Shown piece after piece: positions 45,638 to 54,731 of a DNA stretch of 64,000 nucleotides (position 1 is the stretch's first letter; every line of letters begins with the position of its first letter). A model generated the notes under the pieces. It was not told where the DNA came from. It saw only the letters and a program-made list of their open reading frames with translations, and searched no databases. Origin of the DNA: Citricoccus sp. K5. GTDB taxonomy: Bacteria > Actinomycetota > Actinomycetes > Actinomycetales > Micrococcaceae. Where the stretch lies: assembly GCF_902506195.1 (NCBI RefSeq), contig NZ_LR732817.1:1564909-1628908 (forward strand). The letters are read 5' to 3'. A program made the position numbers and the translations under genes.

Positions 45638-47077
45638 ATGCAGGAACTCCGTCTCGTTGGTGTCCAGGAGGATCGCGGGCACCTGCTGTTGAGCAACGAG
45701 GCCGGCGAGGAGTTCTCCCTGCCGGTGACCGAGGCCCTGCGCTCGGCAGCGACCCGCCCCATCGGCCGGCCCTCCGCCCGTGCCGCCGATGCCGCCGCCG
45801 GCGTGGTGACTCCGCGCGACATCCAGGCTCGCATCCGTGCCGGTGCCACCGCCGAAGAGGTTTCCGCCGAATCCGGTGTGGACCTCGAGCGGGTCCGGAA
45901 ATACGAGGGCCCGGTGCTGGCCGAACGCGACTGGATCGCCCACCTGGCCCGCCAGGTCGAGGTCACGGCCCCCCAGACCGGGCACGACCTGTACCGCAGC
46001 ACGTTCGGCGAGGAACCCGCCCTCCTGGGTGACATGGTCCGCCACCGCCTGACGGCCCTCGGCATGGACCCGGCCACGGCCCAGTGGGACGCCTGGCGCA
46101 ATCCCGAGGGCTCCTGGACCATCAGCCTCCACTTCTCGACTGACGGACACGACGGGTCTGCATCCGCGATCGGGGACCAGTCCCCCGCCCTGTGGACGTA
46201 TCGCCAGTCCAGCCAGCACCTCGACAACCAGAACCGCTGGGCTCAGGTCCTGTCCGAACTCGACCCCCTGGACGGGCCGTTCGGGGGTCGCCGGCTCTCC
46301 GCCGTCGGTGACCGGCCGTTCAATGTGGAGGAGGACGAGACCCCGGCTCCGACCCCCTCCACCGCGTCCGCCGGGCCCCGCCCTGCCGTCGACCAGGACT
46401 CGCAGGACGAGTTGCTGGACGTGTTGCGGGCCCGCCGCGGTCAACGCCTCGGCGTGGACGAGGACGGCGACGACGAGCTGGCCCTCATGCTCACCCGTGA
46501 CGAGCAGTCCTCCTCAGGGACCTCGCGGCCCCGCCTGACCGTGGCCTCCGCCCCGACCGGCCAGGATGACAACGCTGAAGTCACTGATGACGCAGATGAC
46601 GCTGTTGAGGATGCCGACGGAGACACCACGGACGAGACCAGCAACAGCCGCTGGGGTCGTCGGTTCGGCCGCACGGCGCCTACTGTCAGCTCTGCCAGCG
46701 CTGATCACGACGCCTGGGCGATCGCGGAAGACGACGCCGACCACGCCGTGGATGGTGGGCTCAGCGGCAGCGGCGCACGCGGCGATGACGCAGACGGCGG
46801 GGACAACGGGGACGACAGGTCTGCCGATGGAGCGACCGGCGAGCACCAGCGCGGTGATGAGCAGGCCCCCGAGGTGCATCCGGACCAGACCGCACTGGAC
46901 TTCAGTGCCGATGGCTCGCCGCGGCCCCGGAACGAAGAGGACGAGCCCGCCACGGTGGCCGGGGACAAGGGCCGGACGTCGGGGCGCAAGCCCGGGACCC
47001 GGAATGCGGGGACCAAGTCGAAGCGGCCCTCGGTGCCCAGCTGGGACGAGATCGTCTTCGGCCGCAAGGGCGACTGA
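45638..47077 (+). CDS. sepH: Septation protein SepH
   Basis: An actinobacterial cell-division protein (formerly DUF3071) known in Streptomyces to bind FtsZ and stimulate its assembly. The N-terminal ~180 residues contain the conserved domain: MQELRLVGVQEDRGHLLL, a helix-turn-helix-like ATAEEVSAESGVDLERVRKYEGPV, and DAWRNPEGSWTISLHF. The remainder (to 479 aa) is a long acidic Asp/Ala/Thr-rich disordered region ending in a short conserved SWDEIVFG segment. ATG 45638 has a GGAGGA site. Confidence 0.92.
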   Translation: MQELRLVGVQEDRGHLLLSNEAGEEFSLPVTEALRSAATRPIGRPSARAADAAAGVVTPRDIQARIRAGATAEEVSAESGVDLERVRKYEGPVLAERDWIAHLARQVEVTAPQTGHDLYRSTFGEEPALLGDMVRHRLTALGMDPATAQWDAWRNPEGSWTISLHFSTDGHDGSASAIGDQSPALWTYRQSSQHLDNQNRWAQVLSELDPLDGPFGGRRLSAVGDRPFNVEEDETPAPTPSTASAGPRPAVDQDSQDELLDVLRARRGQRLGVDEDGDDELALMLTRDEQSSSGTSRPRLTVASAPTGQDDNAEVTDDADDAVEDADGDTTDETSNSRWGRRFGRTAPTVSSASADHDAWAIAEDDADHAVDGGLSGSGARGDDADGGDNGDDRSADGATGEHQRGDEQAPEVHPDQTALDFSADGSPRPRNEEDEPATVAGDKGRTSGRKPGTRNAGTKSKRPSVPSWDEIVFGRKGD

Positions 47078-47100
47078 CCTCTCCCCTGCCGAAGCCGTCG

Positions 47101-48321
47101 TTAGCGCCGGGGGCGGTGCATCATCAGGAGCGGCACCTCCCGCTCCGCCCGCGTCGGGGCACCGTGGTGGCCCACCATCTCGAAGGCGGCCGGCGCCACC
47201 CTCCGGCCGTCATACAGGGCGACCGGCCCATGGGCGGCCACCAGGAGGTCGCCGATGCGCGGTGCCACCCGCGCGTCCACCGCGCCGAACCACCCGGCCC
47301 GGACGGCTTCCTCTCGTGTCAGGATCCACGCCTGGTCGGCGAAGGCCTCCTGCCACGCCGACGCCGTCGACTCGCGCACGGTCTCCGAGGCGTCCGGCTC
47401 GAAATGCACCTGGACGAAGCGGGGCTCCCCCGCCGTGTGCCGGACGCCATCCACCAGGGCCGGCAGTTCTGCGTAGTCGATCCTGCCGGACTCGGGCACG
47501 TCCACCATTCCGTGGTCTCCGGTGAGCATGAGCAGCGTATCCCGGGGCACGGCGGCGCTGAGGCGGCGGGCGGCGCCGTCGATCTCCTCGAGGGCGTAGA
47601 GCCACTGCTCCGAGCCGGTCCCGTGCTGATGACCGGCCTTGTCCAGTTCGTTGAGGTAGAGGTACAGCAACACCGGGCCGGTGGCCGCGTGCAGTTCCTC
47701 CTTGGCCTTCTGGAACCGGGCCTGCAGGGTCTTCGCCCCGACGAACCGTGAGCCCCGCAGGGACGCCTCCGTCAGGGCTGAATCCTCGAACGCCGGCAGG
47801 GAGACGGTCACCGCATCCACGCCGGGATCGTCGAAGGCCGAGGCCCTCCGGCAGGTGTCATCGACGGACATCGGCCGCGTGGCGGCGAGGCGTTCGAACA
47901 CCGTGGGATGCGGCTGCCAGGAGCGGGGATCGGTCAAAGGGTCCCAACCGCCGAGCTGATTGATGACCTTGTCCCGCTCCGGGTCGAGGACGTCGTAGCC
48001 GACCAGGCCGTGACGGCCCGGCTCCAGGCCGGTGCCGAGGCTCGAGAGGGAGGCGGCCGTCGTCGTGGGGAAGGCGACCTGCAGGGTGGCCGCATCCCGC
48101 TCCAGGACGGACCGGAGGAAGGGCGCGTGGCCGGCGTACCGTTTCAGCAGCGCCTTGCCGAGCCCGTCCACCATGACGACGACGGCGCGCCGGGTCCGCG
48201 GTAGCTGCAGGGAGTTGGTGAAGCCTTCGGCTCCGAGCGCCGCCGCGGCGGAGGTGAGGACCCCGGAGAGGGACCTGCCGGCAAAGGGAGGACCTGCGGG
48301 CAGCGGTGGTGCGGAGGTCAC
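47101..48321 (-). CDS. Alkaline phosphatase superfamily hydrolase (phosphodiesterase/nucleotide pyrophosphatase type)
   Basis: A 406-aa metal-dependent hydrolase. The metal-binding Asp is in VVMVDGLGKAL, the Thr nucleophile is likely in FPTTTAASLSSLGTG, and the second metal site residues are in LDKAGHQHG and TGDHGM. This is the layout of nucleotide pyrophosphatase/phosphodiesterases. There is no clear signal peptide, so it may be cytoplasmic. GTG 48321 overlaps the DUF5998 stop (GTGA), so the two are coupled. Confidence 0.92.
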   Translation of the reverse strand: MTSAPPLPAGPPFAGRSLSGVLTSAAAALGAEGFTNSLQLPRTRRAVVVMVDGLGKALLKRYAGHAPFLRSVLERDAATLQVAFPTTTAASLSSLGTGLEPGRHGLVGYDVLDPERDKVINQLGGWDPLTDPRSWQPHPTVFERLAATRPMSVDDTCRRASAFDDPGVDAVTVSLPAFEDSALTEASLRGSRFVGAKTLQARFQKAKEELHAATGPVLLYLYLNELDKAGHQHGTGSEQWLYALEEIDGAARRLSAAVPRDTLLMLTGDHGMVDVPESGRIDYAELPALVDGVRHTAGEPRFVQVHFEPDASETVRESTASAWQEAFADQAWILTREEAVRAGWFGAVDARVAPRIGDLLVAAHGPVALYDGRRVAPAAFEMVGHHGAPTRAEREVPLLMMHRPRR

Positions 48322-49043
48322 CGGACGGACCGGCCCCCGATGTCGTCCGTGGTGGCCCGGCGCAGTTCACGATAGAACACCAGCGCCTGGTCGACGGCCT
48401 GCTGGCCCTCGGCCTCCGCGGCGACCCGCAGGACGAGGTCTTCGCGCGTGGAGGTGCCGGTATACCCGTGGTCGGCCTCGCACTCGGGATCGCCGCAGGC
48501 GGCAGGTGCCAGGTCGAGCCGCTGGCCGCCGGCCCAGGTCACGGACAGGGTGACCTCGGCGATCGGGTCTCCGCGGCGGAAGTTCTGCGGCTGCGGGTGC
48601 ATGGTGGTGGCCACCACGGAGTTGATCCGGCGTACGGGGACCACCTCGGTGGAGACCTGGGCCATGATCTCCCGGCCCGCGTCGTCCATCGCGTGGTCGT
48701 CCAGGTGCAGGGCCGCCACGATGTCCTCGGCGAGCGCCAGCACGGTGATGTGGCGGTGGATCTCGTCATAGTCGAAGTGCGTGTCCACATGCACCAGATG
48801 GCTCGAGACCTCCCGTCCGTCCAGGACGGAGTCCAGGACGTCCGCCACGAGCTCCGGGTAGAACCCGGCACGCTCGATGTCCGCCCCGAGGCTGGGCATC
48901 GAGGCCCCCGGGCTGCCGGCCGGCGGTGCCGGGCGGTGCTGCGGAGCGTTCGAATCGGCCCCGGACCCGGTGTTGGCGTTCCCCGAGGAGTGGTGCCCGG
49001 AGGGTTGCTGGCCCGATCCCGGGTTCCTGCGCAGTGGAGTCAT
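48318..49043 (-). CDS. DUF5998 family protein
   Basis: A 241-aa actinobacterial protein of unknown function. About 50 hydrophilic residues precede a domain recognisable by DIERAGFYPELVADVLDSVL, SHLVHVDTHFDYDEIHRH and, near the end, CGDPECEADHGYTGT, with two Cys and a His that could bind a metal. I chose ATG 49043 because TAGCAT ends 7 nt upstream, a leaderless layout. ATG 49052 lies inside that hexamer. The gene is coupled to the downstream phosphatase-family gene. Confidence 0.88.
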   Translation of the reverse strand: MTPLRRNPGSGQQPSGHHSSGNANTGSGADSNAPQHRPAPPAGSPGASMPSLGADIERAGFYPELVADVLDSVLDGREVSSHLVHVDTHFDYDEIHRHITVLALAEDIVAALHLDDHAMDDAGREIMAQVSTEVVPVRRINSVVATTMHPQPQNFRRGDPIAEVTLSVTWAGGQRLDLAPAACGDPECEADHGYTGTSTREDLVLRVAAEAEGQQAVDQALVFYRELRRATTDDIGGRSVR

Positions 49044-49050
49044 GGTGTCC

Positions 49051-49056
49051 ATGCTA
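49051..49056 (-). promoter_or_regulatory. -10-like hexamer of the DUF5998 gene (leaderless arrangement)
   Basis: TAGCAT on the minus strand ends 7 nt before ATG 49043. It overlaps the alternative ATG at 49052, which argues against that start. Confidence 0.45.
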
Positions 49057-49105
49057 TCGGCAGGCACCCCCGCCGGTGGGCCGGGGCGGCAGTTCCCTGG
49101 CTCCG

Positions 49106-49124
49106 TGGCCGGGGCAACCGGCCA
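49106..49124. terminator. Small hairpin after the acetyltransferase fusion gene
   Basis: TGGCCGG and CCGGCCA form a 7-bp stem with a 5-nt loop, 22 nt past the stop of the minus-strand acetyltransferase gene. Confidence 0.4.
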
Positions 49125-49146
49125 GTTGTCTGACGCGGGCGGTCGG

Positions 49147-51867
49147 TCAGTCCCGCATGGCCCGGCGTGCGGAGTCCGTCCGCTGGGCGGCGTTGGCCAC
49201 GTCGATGTCCGCGGAGAGGACCGTGACCCCTCGGTCAGAGGCCAGCACCGGGTTGAATCGGATCCGGGCCACCTGCGGATGGTCGTCCTTCAGTGCGGCG
49301 ACCCGGGCCAGCAGGTCCTGCAGGGCATCCGTGTCCACGGCGGGCAGTCCCCCATAGCCGAAGAGCTTGGCGGCGGCCCGCGGGGCGCGGATCATCCGGT
49401 CCAGGTCCTGATTCGTCAGCGGTGGCACCCGGTGGACCCAGTCGTCCAGCAGGTCCACGGCATCCCCGGCGATGCCGAAGGAGACCACCGGTCCCAGGAG
49501 GGGGTCTTCGAGGGCGGTGATGGTGCAGGCCTGTCCGGAGGGGGCCATGGACTGCACCTCGAGGCCGGGGCTGCCGAAGGGCTCGAGGACCTGGCGCATC
49601 TGGGCCACGTTGCGCCGCAGCGATTCGGCGTCCACGATGTTGAGCCGCACCCCGCCAAGGTCCAGACGGTGGCGCAGGTAGGAGTCCACGGCCTTGACGG
49701 CCACGGGCCACCCCAGGCGGTCGGCCGCCCGGACAGCCTCGTCCTCGGTGGTGAAGCGGGCCGAGGGCAGCACCCGGATGCCATAGCAGCCGAGCAGCTC
49801 TCCGGCCTCGTCGGCCGTGAGGCGGACCAGGTCGGTGCCGTGGGCCCGCGAGGCCCAGCCTTCGATCAGGCCTTCGGCGCGATCGCGGTCGACTCCCTCG
49901 GGTTCCAAGGGCACCCCGGCCTCGGCCTCCCGCCAGGCGCTGTACCAGACGAGGCGGGACAGGACGCGTGCGGCCTGTTCGGGCGAGGAGAACACGGGGA
50001 CCCCGCGCTGCAGCCCGTCCTGGGTGGACGGCCCGGAACCGCGCAGGCTGGCCGAACGGTAGGTGAGGTCCAGGACGCCGGTGAGCGAGGCCAGCACCGT
50101 GACGGACGTTCCGCGAGTGACCTCCTCGACCGCGGCGGCCAGCCGGTCGGCGTCGCCCACCTCCTGGTGCATGCCCGCCTGGGTGACCACCAGGAGGGCG
50201 TCCACCTCGCCGGTCGCGATGGTCTCGGACACGGCGCGGCCCACCGCACGCACCGCCTCGTCCACCACGTGCGCGGCGTCCAGGTCGGGGACGAGGACGG
50301 TGCTCGCCACGGTCAGCCCGTGGTGTTCCACGGCGTCCATGACCACCCGGTTCAGGGCCAGTGAGTTGCCGACCACGCCCACGCGGGGACCCGCCGGCAG
50401 GGGCTGGCTGGCCACGGTCTGCATCAGGTCCATCAGGTCATCGTGGTTCTCCACCTGGATGACACCGGTCTGCTCCAGCATGGAGTCGACAGCCCCGGTG
50501 GGCGCCTGCGTGGTGCGGGTCTCATGGCCGGGGGGCAGGCGCCGGCCCATCACGTCGGAGCGTGCCACCACCACGGGCTTGGACCTGGACAGGCGCCGGG
50601 CGATGCGGGAGAACTTGCGGGGATTGCCGAAGGACTCGAGGTAGACGCCCACGGCATCGGTGGCCGGATCATCCTCGAAGTACTGCATGGCGTCGTTGCC
50701 GGAGACATCCGCGCGGTTGCCCGCCGAGAGCACGGAGGACAGGCCGATGCCCCGGCGGTGGGCCGCGGCGAAGAGAGTGACACCGATGACCGCGGACTGG
50801 GAGAACAGCCCCACGGGCCCGCGCACAGGCAGGAACGGGGATACGGACGCGTTCAGGGAGACTTCGGGCGCGGTGTTGATCAGGCCGGCGGAGGCCGGGC
50901 CGATGACGCGCATGCCGTTGGCCCGGGCCTGGCGGACCAGGGCGCGCTGGCGCACCAGACCCTCCTGGCCGGCGTCGGCGTAGCCGGTGGTGACCACGAG
51001 CAGTCCCTTGACGCCGTGGCGGGCGCAGTCCTGGACCACGCCGGGGACCTCGGACTCCGGGACGGCGATGACGGCGAGGTCCACGGGCCCGGGGACCTCC
51101 GCCAGGGTGGCGCGGGAGATCATCCCGGCCACCTCCAGCGCCTCGGGATTGATGCCGTAGACCGGCCCCGTGTACCCGCCCTCGATGATGTTCTGCAGCA
51201 GGGCGAAGCCCACGGAACCCCACTGGCGGCTGGCACCGATCACGGCCACGGCCTCGGGCGCGAGCAGCTCCGCCACGGACCGGGCCTCGGCGCGGTGCTC
51301 ACGGGACTCCATGACCGCGCGCGACTGGGCGGTCGGGTCGATCGAGAAGGCGACGGCGACCACGCCGTCGTCGAAGTGCCGGGAGACCTCGAACCCGGTG
51401 TCCTGGAAGACGGAGAGCATCTTGCGGTTCTCCGGCAGCACCTCGGCGGTGAACCGGCGGATGCCGTTCTCGCGGGCGGCCACGGCCAGGTGCTCCATCA
51501 GGATCGAGCCGATGCCCTTGCCCTGGGAGGCGTCTGAGATGTTGAAGGCCACCTCGGCCTCGAGGGGGTCATCCAGCCGGTCGTAGCGGCCGATCCCCAG
51601 GATCTCCTCGCCGCGCAGCACCACGAACGCGACCCGGTCCCGGTAGTCCACGTGGGTGAATCGCTCCAGCTCCTTGCGGGACAGGGAGGACTTGAAGGTG
51701 AAGAAGCGCAGGTAGATGGAGCTCTGTGACTGCCCCTCGTGCATCCGGGCCAGCCCCGAGGCATCCTCGGGCCGCACCGGGCGCAGATGTGCCGTGGTGC
51801 CGTCCCGCAAGACGACATCGGCTTCCCAGTAGGCCGGATATTCGGGGGTTTTCGGCTTCTCACCCAT
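49147..51867 (-). CDS. GNAT acetyltransferase fused to NDP-forming acyl-CoA synthetase-like domains (Pat-type protein lysine acetyltransferase)
   Basis: A 906-aa fusion. An N-terminal GNAT domain (about residues 25-190) has the acetyl-CoA loop SQGKGIGS. Next come a CoA-binding Rossmann domain (VAVIGASRQWGSVGFALLQ), succinyl-CoA-ligase-like domains, and a C-terminal ATP-grasp domain (from about residue 685, with VAVKAVDSYLRHRLDLGGV). This order, GNAT first, is that of Streptomyces PatA; enterobacterial Pat has GNAT last. Homologues acetylate and switch off acyl-CoA synthetases. TACTGT lies 6 nt before ATG 51867, so the message may be leaderless. Confidence 0.92.
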   Translation of the reverse strand: MGEKPKTPEYPAYWEADVVLRDGTTAHLRPVRPEDASGLARMHEGQSQSSIYLRFFTFKSSLSRKELERFTHVDYRDRVAFVVLRGEEILGIGRYDRLDDPLEAEVAFNISDASQGKGIGSILMEHLAVAARENGIRRFTAEVLPENRKMLSVFQDTGFEVSRHFDDGVVAVAFSIDPTAQSRAVMESREHRAEARSVAELLAPEAVAVIGASRQWGSVGFALLQNIIEGGYTGPVYGINPEALEVAGMISRATLAEVPGPVDLAVIAVPESEVPGVVQDCARHGVKGLLVVTTGYADAGQEGLVRQRALVRQARANGMRVIGPASAGLINTAPEVSLNASVSPFLPVRGPVGLFSQSAVIGVTLFAAAHRRGIGLSSVLSAGNRADVSGNDAMQYFEDDPATDAVGVYLESFGNPRKFSRIARRLSRSKPVVVARSDVMGRRLPPGHETRTTQAPTGAVDSMLEQTGVIQVENHDDLMDLMQTVASQPLPAGPRVGVVGNSLALNRVVMDAVEHHGLTVASTVLVPDLDAAHVVDEAVRAVGRAVSETIATGEVDALLVVTQAGMHQEVGDADRLAAAVEEVTRGTSVTVLASLTGVLDLTYRSASLRGSGPSTQDGLQRGVPVFSSPEQAARVLSRLVWYSAWREAEAGVPLEPEGVDRDRAEGLIEGWASRAHGTDLVRLTADEAGELLGCYGIRVLPSARFTTEDEAVRAADRLGWPVAVKAVDSYLRHRLDLGGVRLNIVDAESLRRNVAQMRQVLEPFGSPGLEVQSMAPSGQACTITALEDPLLGPVVSFGIAGDAVDLLDDWVHRVPPLTNQDLDRMIRAPRAAAKLFGYGGLPAVDTDALQDLLARVAALKDDHPQVARIRFNPVLASDRGVTVLSADIDVANAAQRTDSARRAMRD

Positions 51868-51873
51868 AGGATC

Positions 51874-51879
51874 ACAGTA
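51874..51879 (-). promoter_or_regulatory. -10-like hexamer of the Pat-type gene (leaderless arrangement)
   Basis: TACTGT on the minus strand ends 6 nt before ATG 51867. There is no ribosome binding site. Confidence 0.5.
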
Positions 51880-51962
51880 GACAATTCCCGCCCCTCGCGC
51901 TGGCGCGTTCTCGTGGCAGGCCCGCGACCGACCGGCGATCGACAAGGACTTCAGAGCACCCC

Positions 51963-54731
51963 ATGGCCCGTACCCCCAAGAAAAACTCCGCCCCGGCCGC
52001 CCAGGCGATCCCGCTGGAGCAGGAGAACATCGTGGACATCGACGTCTCCTCGGAGATGGAGACCTCGTTCCTCGAGTACGCGTATTCGGTGATCTACTCC
52101 CGCGCCCTGCCGGACGCCCGGGACGGCATGAAGCCGGTGCAGCGGCGGATCCTGTACATGATGAGCCAGATGGGACTGCGCCCGGACAAGGGCCATGTGA
52201 AGTCCGCCCGCGTGGTCGGCGAGGTCATGGGCAAACTGCACCCGCACGGGGACACGGCGATCTACGACGCCATGGTGCGCCTGGCCCAGCCGTTCTCCCA
52301 GCGCCTGCCGTTGGTGGACGGACACGGCAACTTCGGCTCCCTCGACGACGGCCCCGCCGCCCCGCGCTACACGGAGGCCCGGCTCGCTCCGGCCGCCCTG
52401 GCCATGACGACCTCGCTGGACGAGGACGTGGTGGACTTCGTGCCGAACTACGACAACCAGTTCCTGCAGCCCGCCGTGCTGCCGGCCGCCTTCCCGAACC
52501 TGCTCGTCAACGGCGCTTCTGGTATCGCGGTCGGCATGGCCACCAACATGGCCCCGCACAACCTGCGCGAGGTGATCGCCGCGGCCCGCCACCTGCTCGC
52601 CCACCCCGACGCGACCCTGGCGGACCTCATGGAGCACGTCCCCGGGCCCGACCTGCCCTCGGGCGGCCGCATCGTCGGCCTGGACGGGGTGCGGGACGCC
52701 TATGAGACCGGACGCGGCTCCTTCAAGACACGCGCCAAGGTCGCCGTGGAGCAGGTGACGGCCCGCAAGACGGGGCTCGTGGTCACCGAGCTGCCCTACG
52801 GCGTGGGCCCGGAGAAGGTGATCGAGAAGATCAAGGACGCCGTCAACGCCAAGAAGCTCACGGGCATCGCGGACGTGAACGACCTGACGGACCGCCACCA
52901 CGGACTCCAACTCGTCATCGAGCTCAAAAGCGGATTCAACCCGCAGGGCGTGCTCGCCCAGCTGTACAAGACGACGCCGCTGGAGGAGTCCTTCGGCATC
53001 AACAACGTGGCGCTCGTGGACGGCCAGCCCCGTACCCTCGGCCTGCGGGAACTGCTGCAGGTGTACGTGCGCCACCGGATCGACGTGGTCCGGCGGCGCA
53101 GCGCCTACCGGTTGGGCAAGAAGCAGGATCGCCTGCACCTGGTCGAGGGTCTGCTGCTGGCCCTGGTGGACATCGACGAGGTCATCCAGATCATCCGCAC
53201 CTCGGATGACACGGCGGCAGCCCGGACCCGGCTGATGGGTGTCTTCGACCTGACCGAGATCCAGGCCAACCACATCCTCGAGCTGCGCCTGCGCCAGCTG
53301 ACGAAATACTCCCGGCTCGACCTCGAAGCCGAGCAGGACGACCTGCAGAAGGCGATCGCCGAGCTCGAGGCCATCCTCGCCTCGGAGCAGCGGCTGCGCG
53401 ACCTCGTCTCCGGTGAACTGGCGGACATGGCCGAGGAGCACGGCGACGACCGCCGCACGGTGCTGCTGGAGTCCGAGAACCTCGCGCCCGTCAGCGCCGG
53501 CGGCACCGGTCAACTCGGGGCCACCCCGGCGGCCGGTGCGGGTGCCACTTCCCGGGCCGCCCTGCCGGGTGGCGGCGCGGACGGGCTCATGGTCCCTGAC
53601 ACCCCGTGCTGGGTGGTGCTCAGCACGGCGGGCCAGCTGGCCCGTACCGCCGATGACACCCCGCTGGCCACGGGCGGCCGCCGCCAGCGCCATGACGCCT
53701 ACCGCTCGGTGGTCCCGGCGACGGCGCGGGGCGAGATCGGCGCCCTCACCTCCTCGGGGCGCCTCCAGCGCGTGCAGGTCGTGGACATCCCGGCCCTGAC
53801 CGAGTCCTCCCCCACGCCAAACCTCACCGCGGGGGTGAATGTCAAGGACTTCCTCACCCTGCAGCGCGGCGAATCGCTCGTGGCCTTGGTTCCGCTGAAC
53901 ACCGTGCTGGCGCTGGGCACGCGGAACGGCATCGTCAAGCGCGTCAACCCCGAGTGGCCGCTGAACCGTGACGACTTCGACGCCATCGCGCTCAAGGGCA
54001 ACGACGTGGTCGTCGGCGCCGGCACAGCCCGTGATGAGGACCAGCTGGTCTTCATCACCCGCAAGGGCCAGCTGCTACGGTACGCCGCATCGCTGGTGCG
54101 GCCGCAGGGCCGTACCGCCGGGGGCATGGCCGGCATCAAGGTGGCCGCGGACGATGCCGTGATCGCCTTCTCCGCCGTCCCGGCCGACACCATCGGTGAG
54201 GATGCGGAGGAGGGCCACCGGGCCGTCGTCGTGACCGTGGCGACGGGTGAGGACACGCTGCCCGGTACCGTCCCGGGGTCCGTGAAGAGGACTCCGCTGG
54301 ACGAGTACCCGGCGAAGGGCCGCGCCACCGGCGGTGTCCGCGCCCACCGGTTGCTCAAGGGCGAGACCCTGCTGTCCCTGGCGTGGGCCGGGGCCGAGCC
54401 CGCGCTTGGGGCCTCCGCCCAGGGTGTGGCCCGCGCCCTGCCGGCCGAGTTCGGCCCCCGGGACGGCTCCGGGCTGGCCATGGACCAGCTCGTCGAGGCC
54501 CTCGGTGCAGGGGCCTCTCCGCTCGCGTCCGCCCCGGTTGCCGGGGCCGTCGCCGGCAGCGCGTCCGCCGCCGCTCAGCCCGAGGGCGGCGCCGATGCGG
54601 ACAGCGCGGAACAGGCCCTCTTCGGAGAGACGCTGTTCGGCGAGACCGAGGGCCGCCGTGGCCTGGCCGAGGCACCGACGGACACCGACCCCTTCGCGGC
54701 CGGCTCCGATGCGGTGATCACCGGGGACTGA
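51963..54731 (+). CDS. parC: DNA topoisomerase IV subunit A
   Basis: The DNA-cleaving subunit of a type IIA topoisomerase. The catalytic Tyr136 is in APRYTEARL. The quinolone-determining stretch reads [12 protein letters not shown] (residues 93-104), with Thr98 and Asp102 at the positions of E. coli ParC Ser80 and Glu84. The C-terminal beta-propeller repeats are present from about residue 490, but I do not see the GyrA box, which favours ParC over GyrA. A 100-residue Ala/Gly-rich tail follows. At 922 aa it is longer than E. coli ParC. Its stop overlaps the 3' end of the convergent cydDC gene by 14 nt. Confidence 0.92.
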   Translation: MARTPKKNSAPAAQAIPLEQENIVDIDVSSEMETSFLEYAYSVIYSRALPDARDGMKPVQRRILYMMSQMGLRPDKGHVKSARVVGEVMGKLHPHGDTAIYDAMVRLAQPFSQRLPLVDGHGNFGSLDDGPAAPRYTEARLAPAALAMTTSLDEDVVDFVPNYDNQFLQPAVLPAAFPNLLVNGASGIAVGMATNMAPHNLREVIAAARHLLAHPDATLADLMEHVPGPDLPSGGRIVGLDGVRDAYETGRGSFKTRAKVAVEQVTARKTGLVVTELPYGVGPEKVIEKIKDAVNAKKLTGIADVNDLTDRHHGLQLVIELKSGFNPQGVLAQLYKTTPLEESFGINNVALVDGQPRTLGLRELLQVYVRHRIDVVRRRSAYRLGKKQDRLHLVEGLLLALVDIDEVIQIIRTSDDTAAARTRLMGVFDLTEIQANHILELRLRQLTKYSRLDLEAEQDDLQKAIAELEAILASEQRLRDLVSGELADMAEEHGDDRRTVLLESENLAPVSAGGTGQLGATPAAGAGATSRAALPGGGADGLMVPDTPCWVVLSTAGQLARTADDTPLATGGRRQRHDAYRSVVPATARGEIGALTSSGRLQRVQVVDIPALTESSPTPNLTAGVNVKDFLTLQRGESLVALVPLNTVLALGTRNGIVKRVNPEWPLNRDDFDAIALKGNDVVVGAGTARDEDQLVFITRKGQLLRYAASLVRPQGRTAGGMAGIKVAADDAVIAFSAVPADTIGEDAEEGHRAVVVTVATGEDTLPGTVPGSVKRTPLDEYPAKGRATGGVRAHRLLKGETLLSLAWAGAEPALGASAQGVARALPAEFGPRDGSGLAMDQLVEALGAGASPLASAPVAGAVAGSASAAAQPEGGADADSAEQALFGETLFGETEGRRGLAEAPTDTDPFAAGSDAVITGD

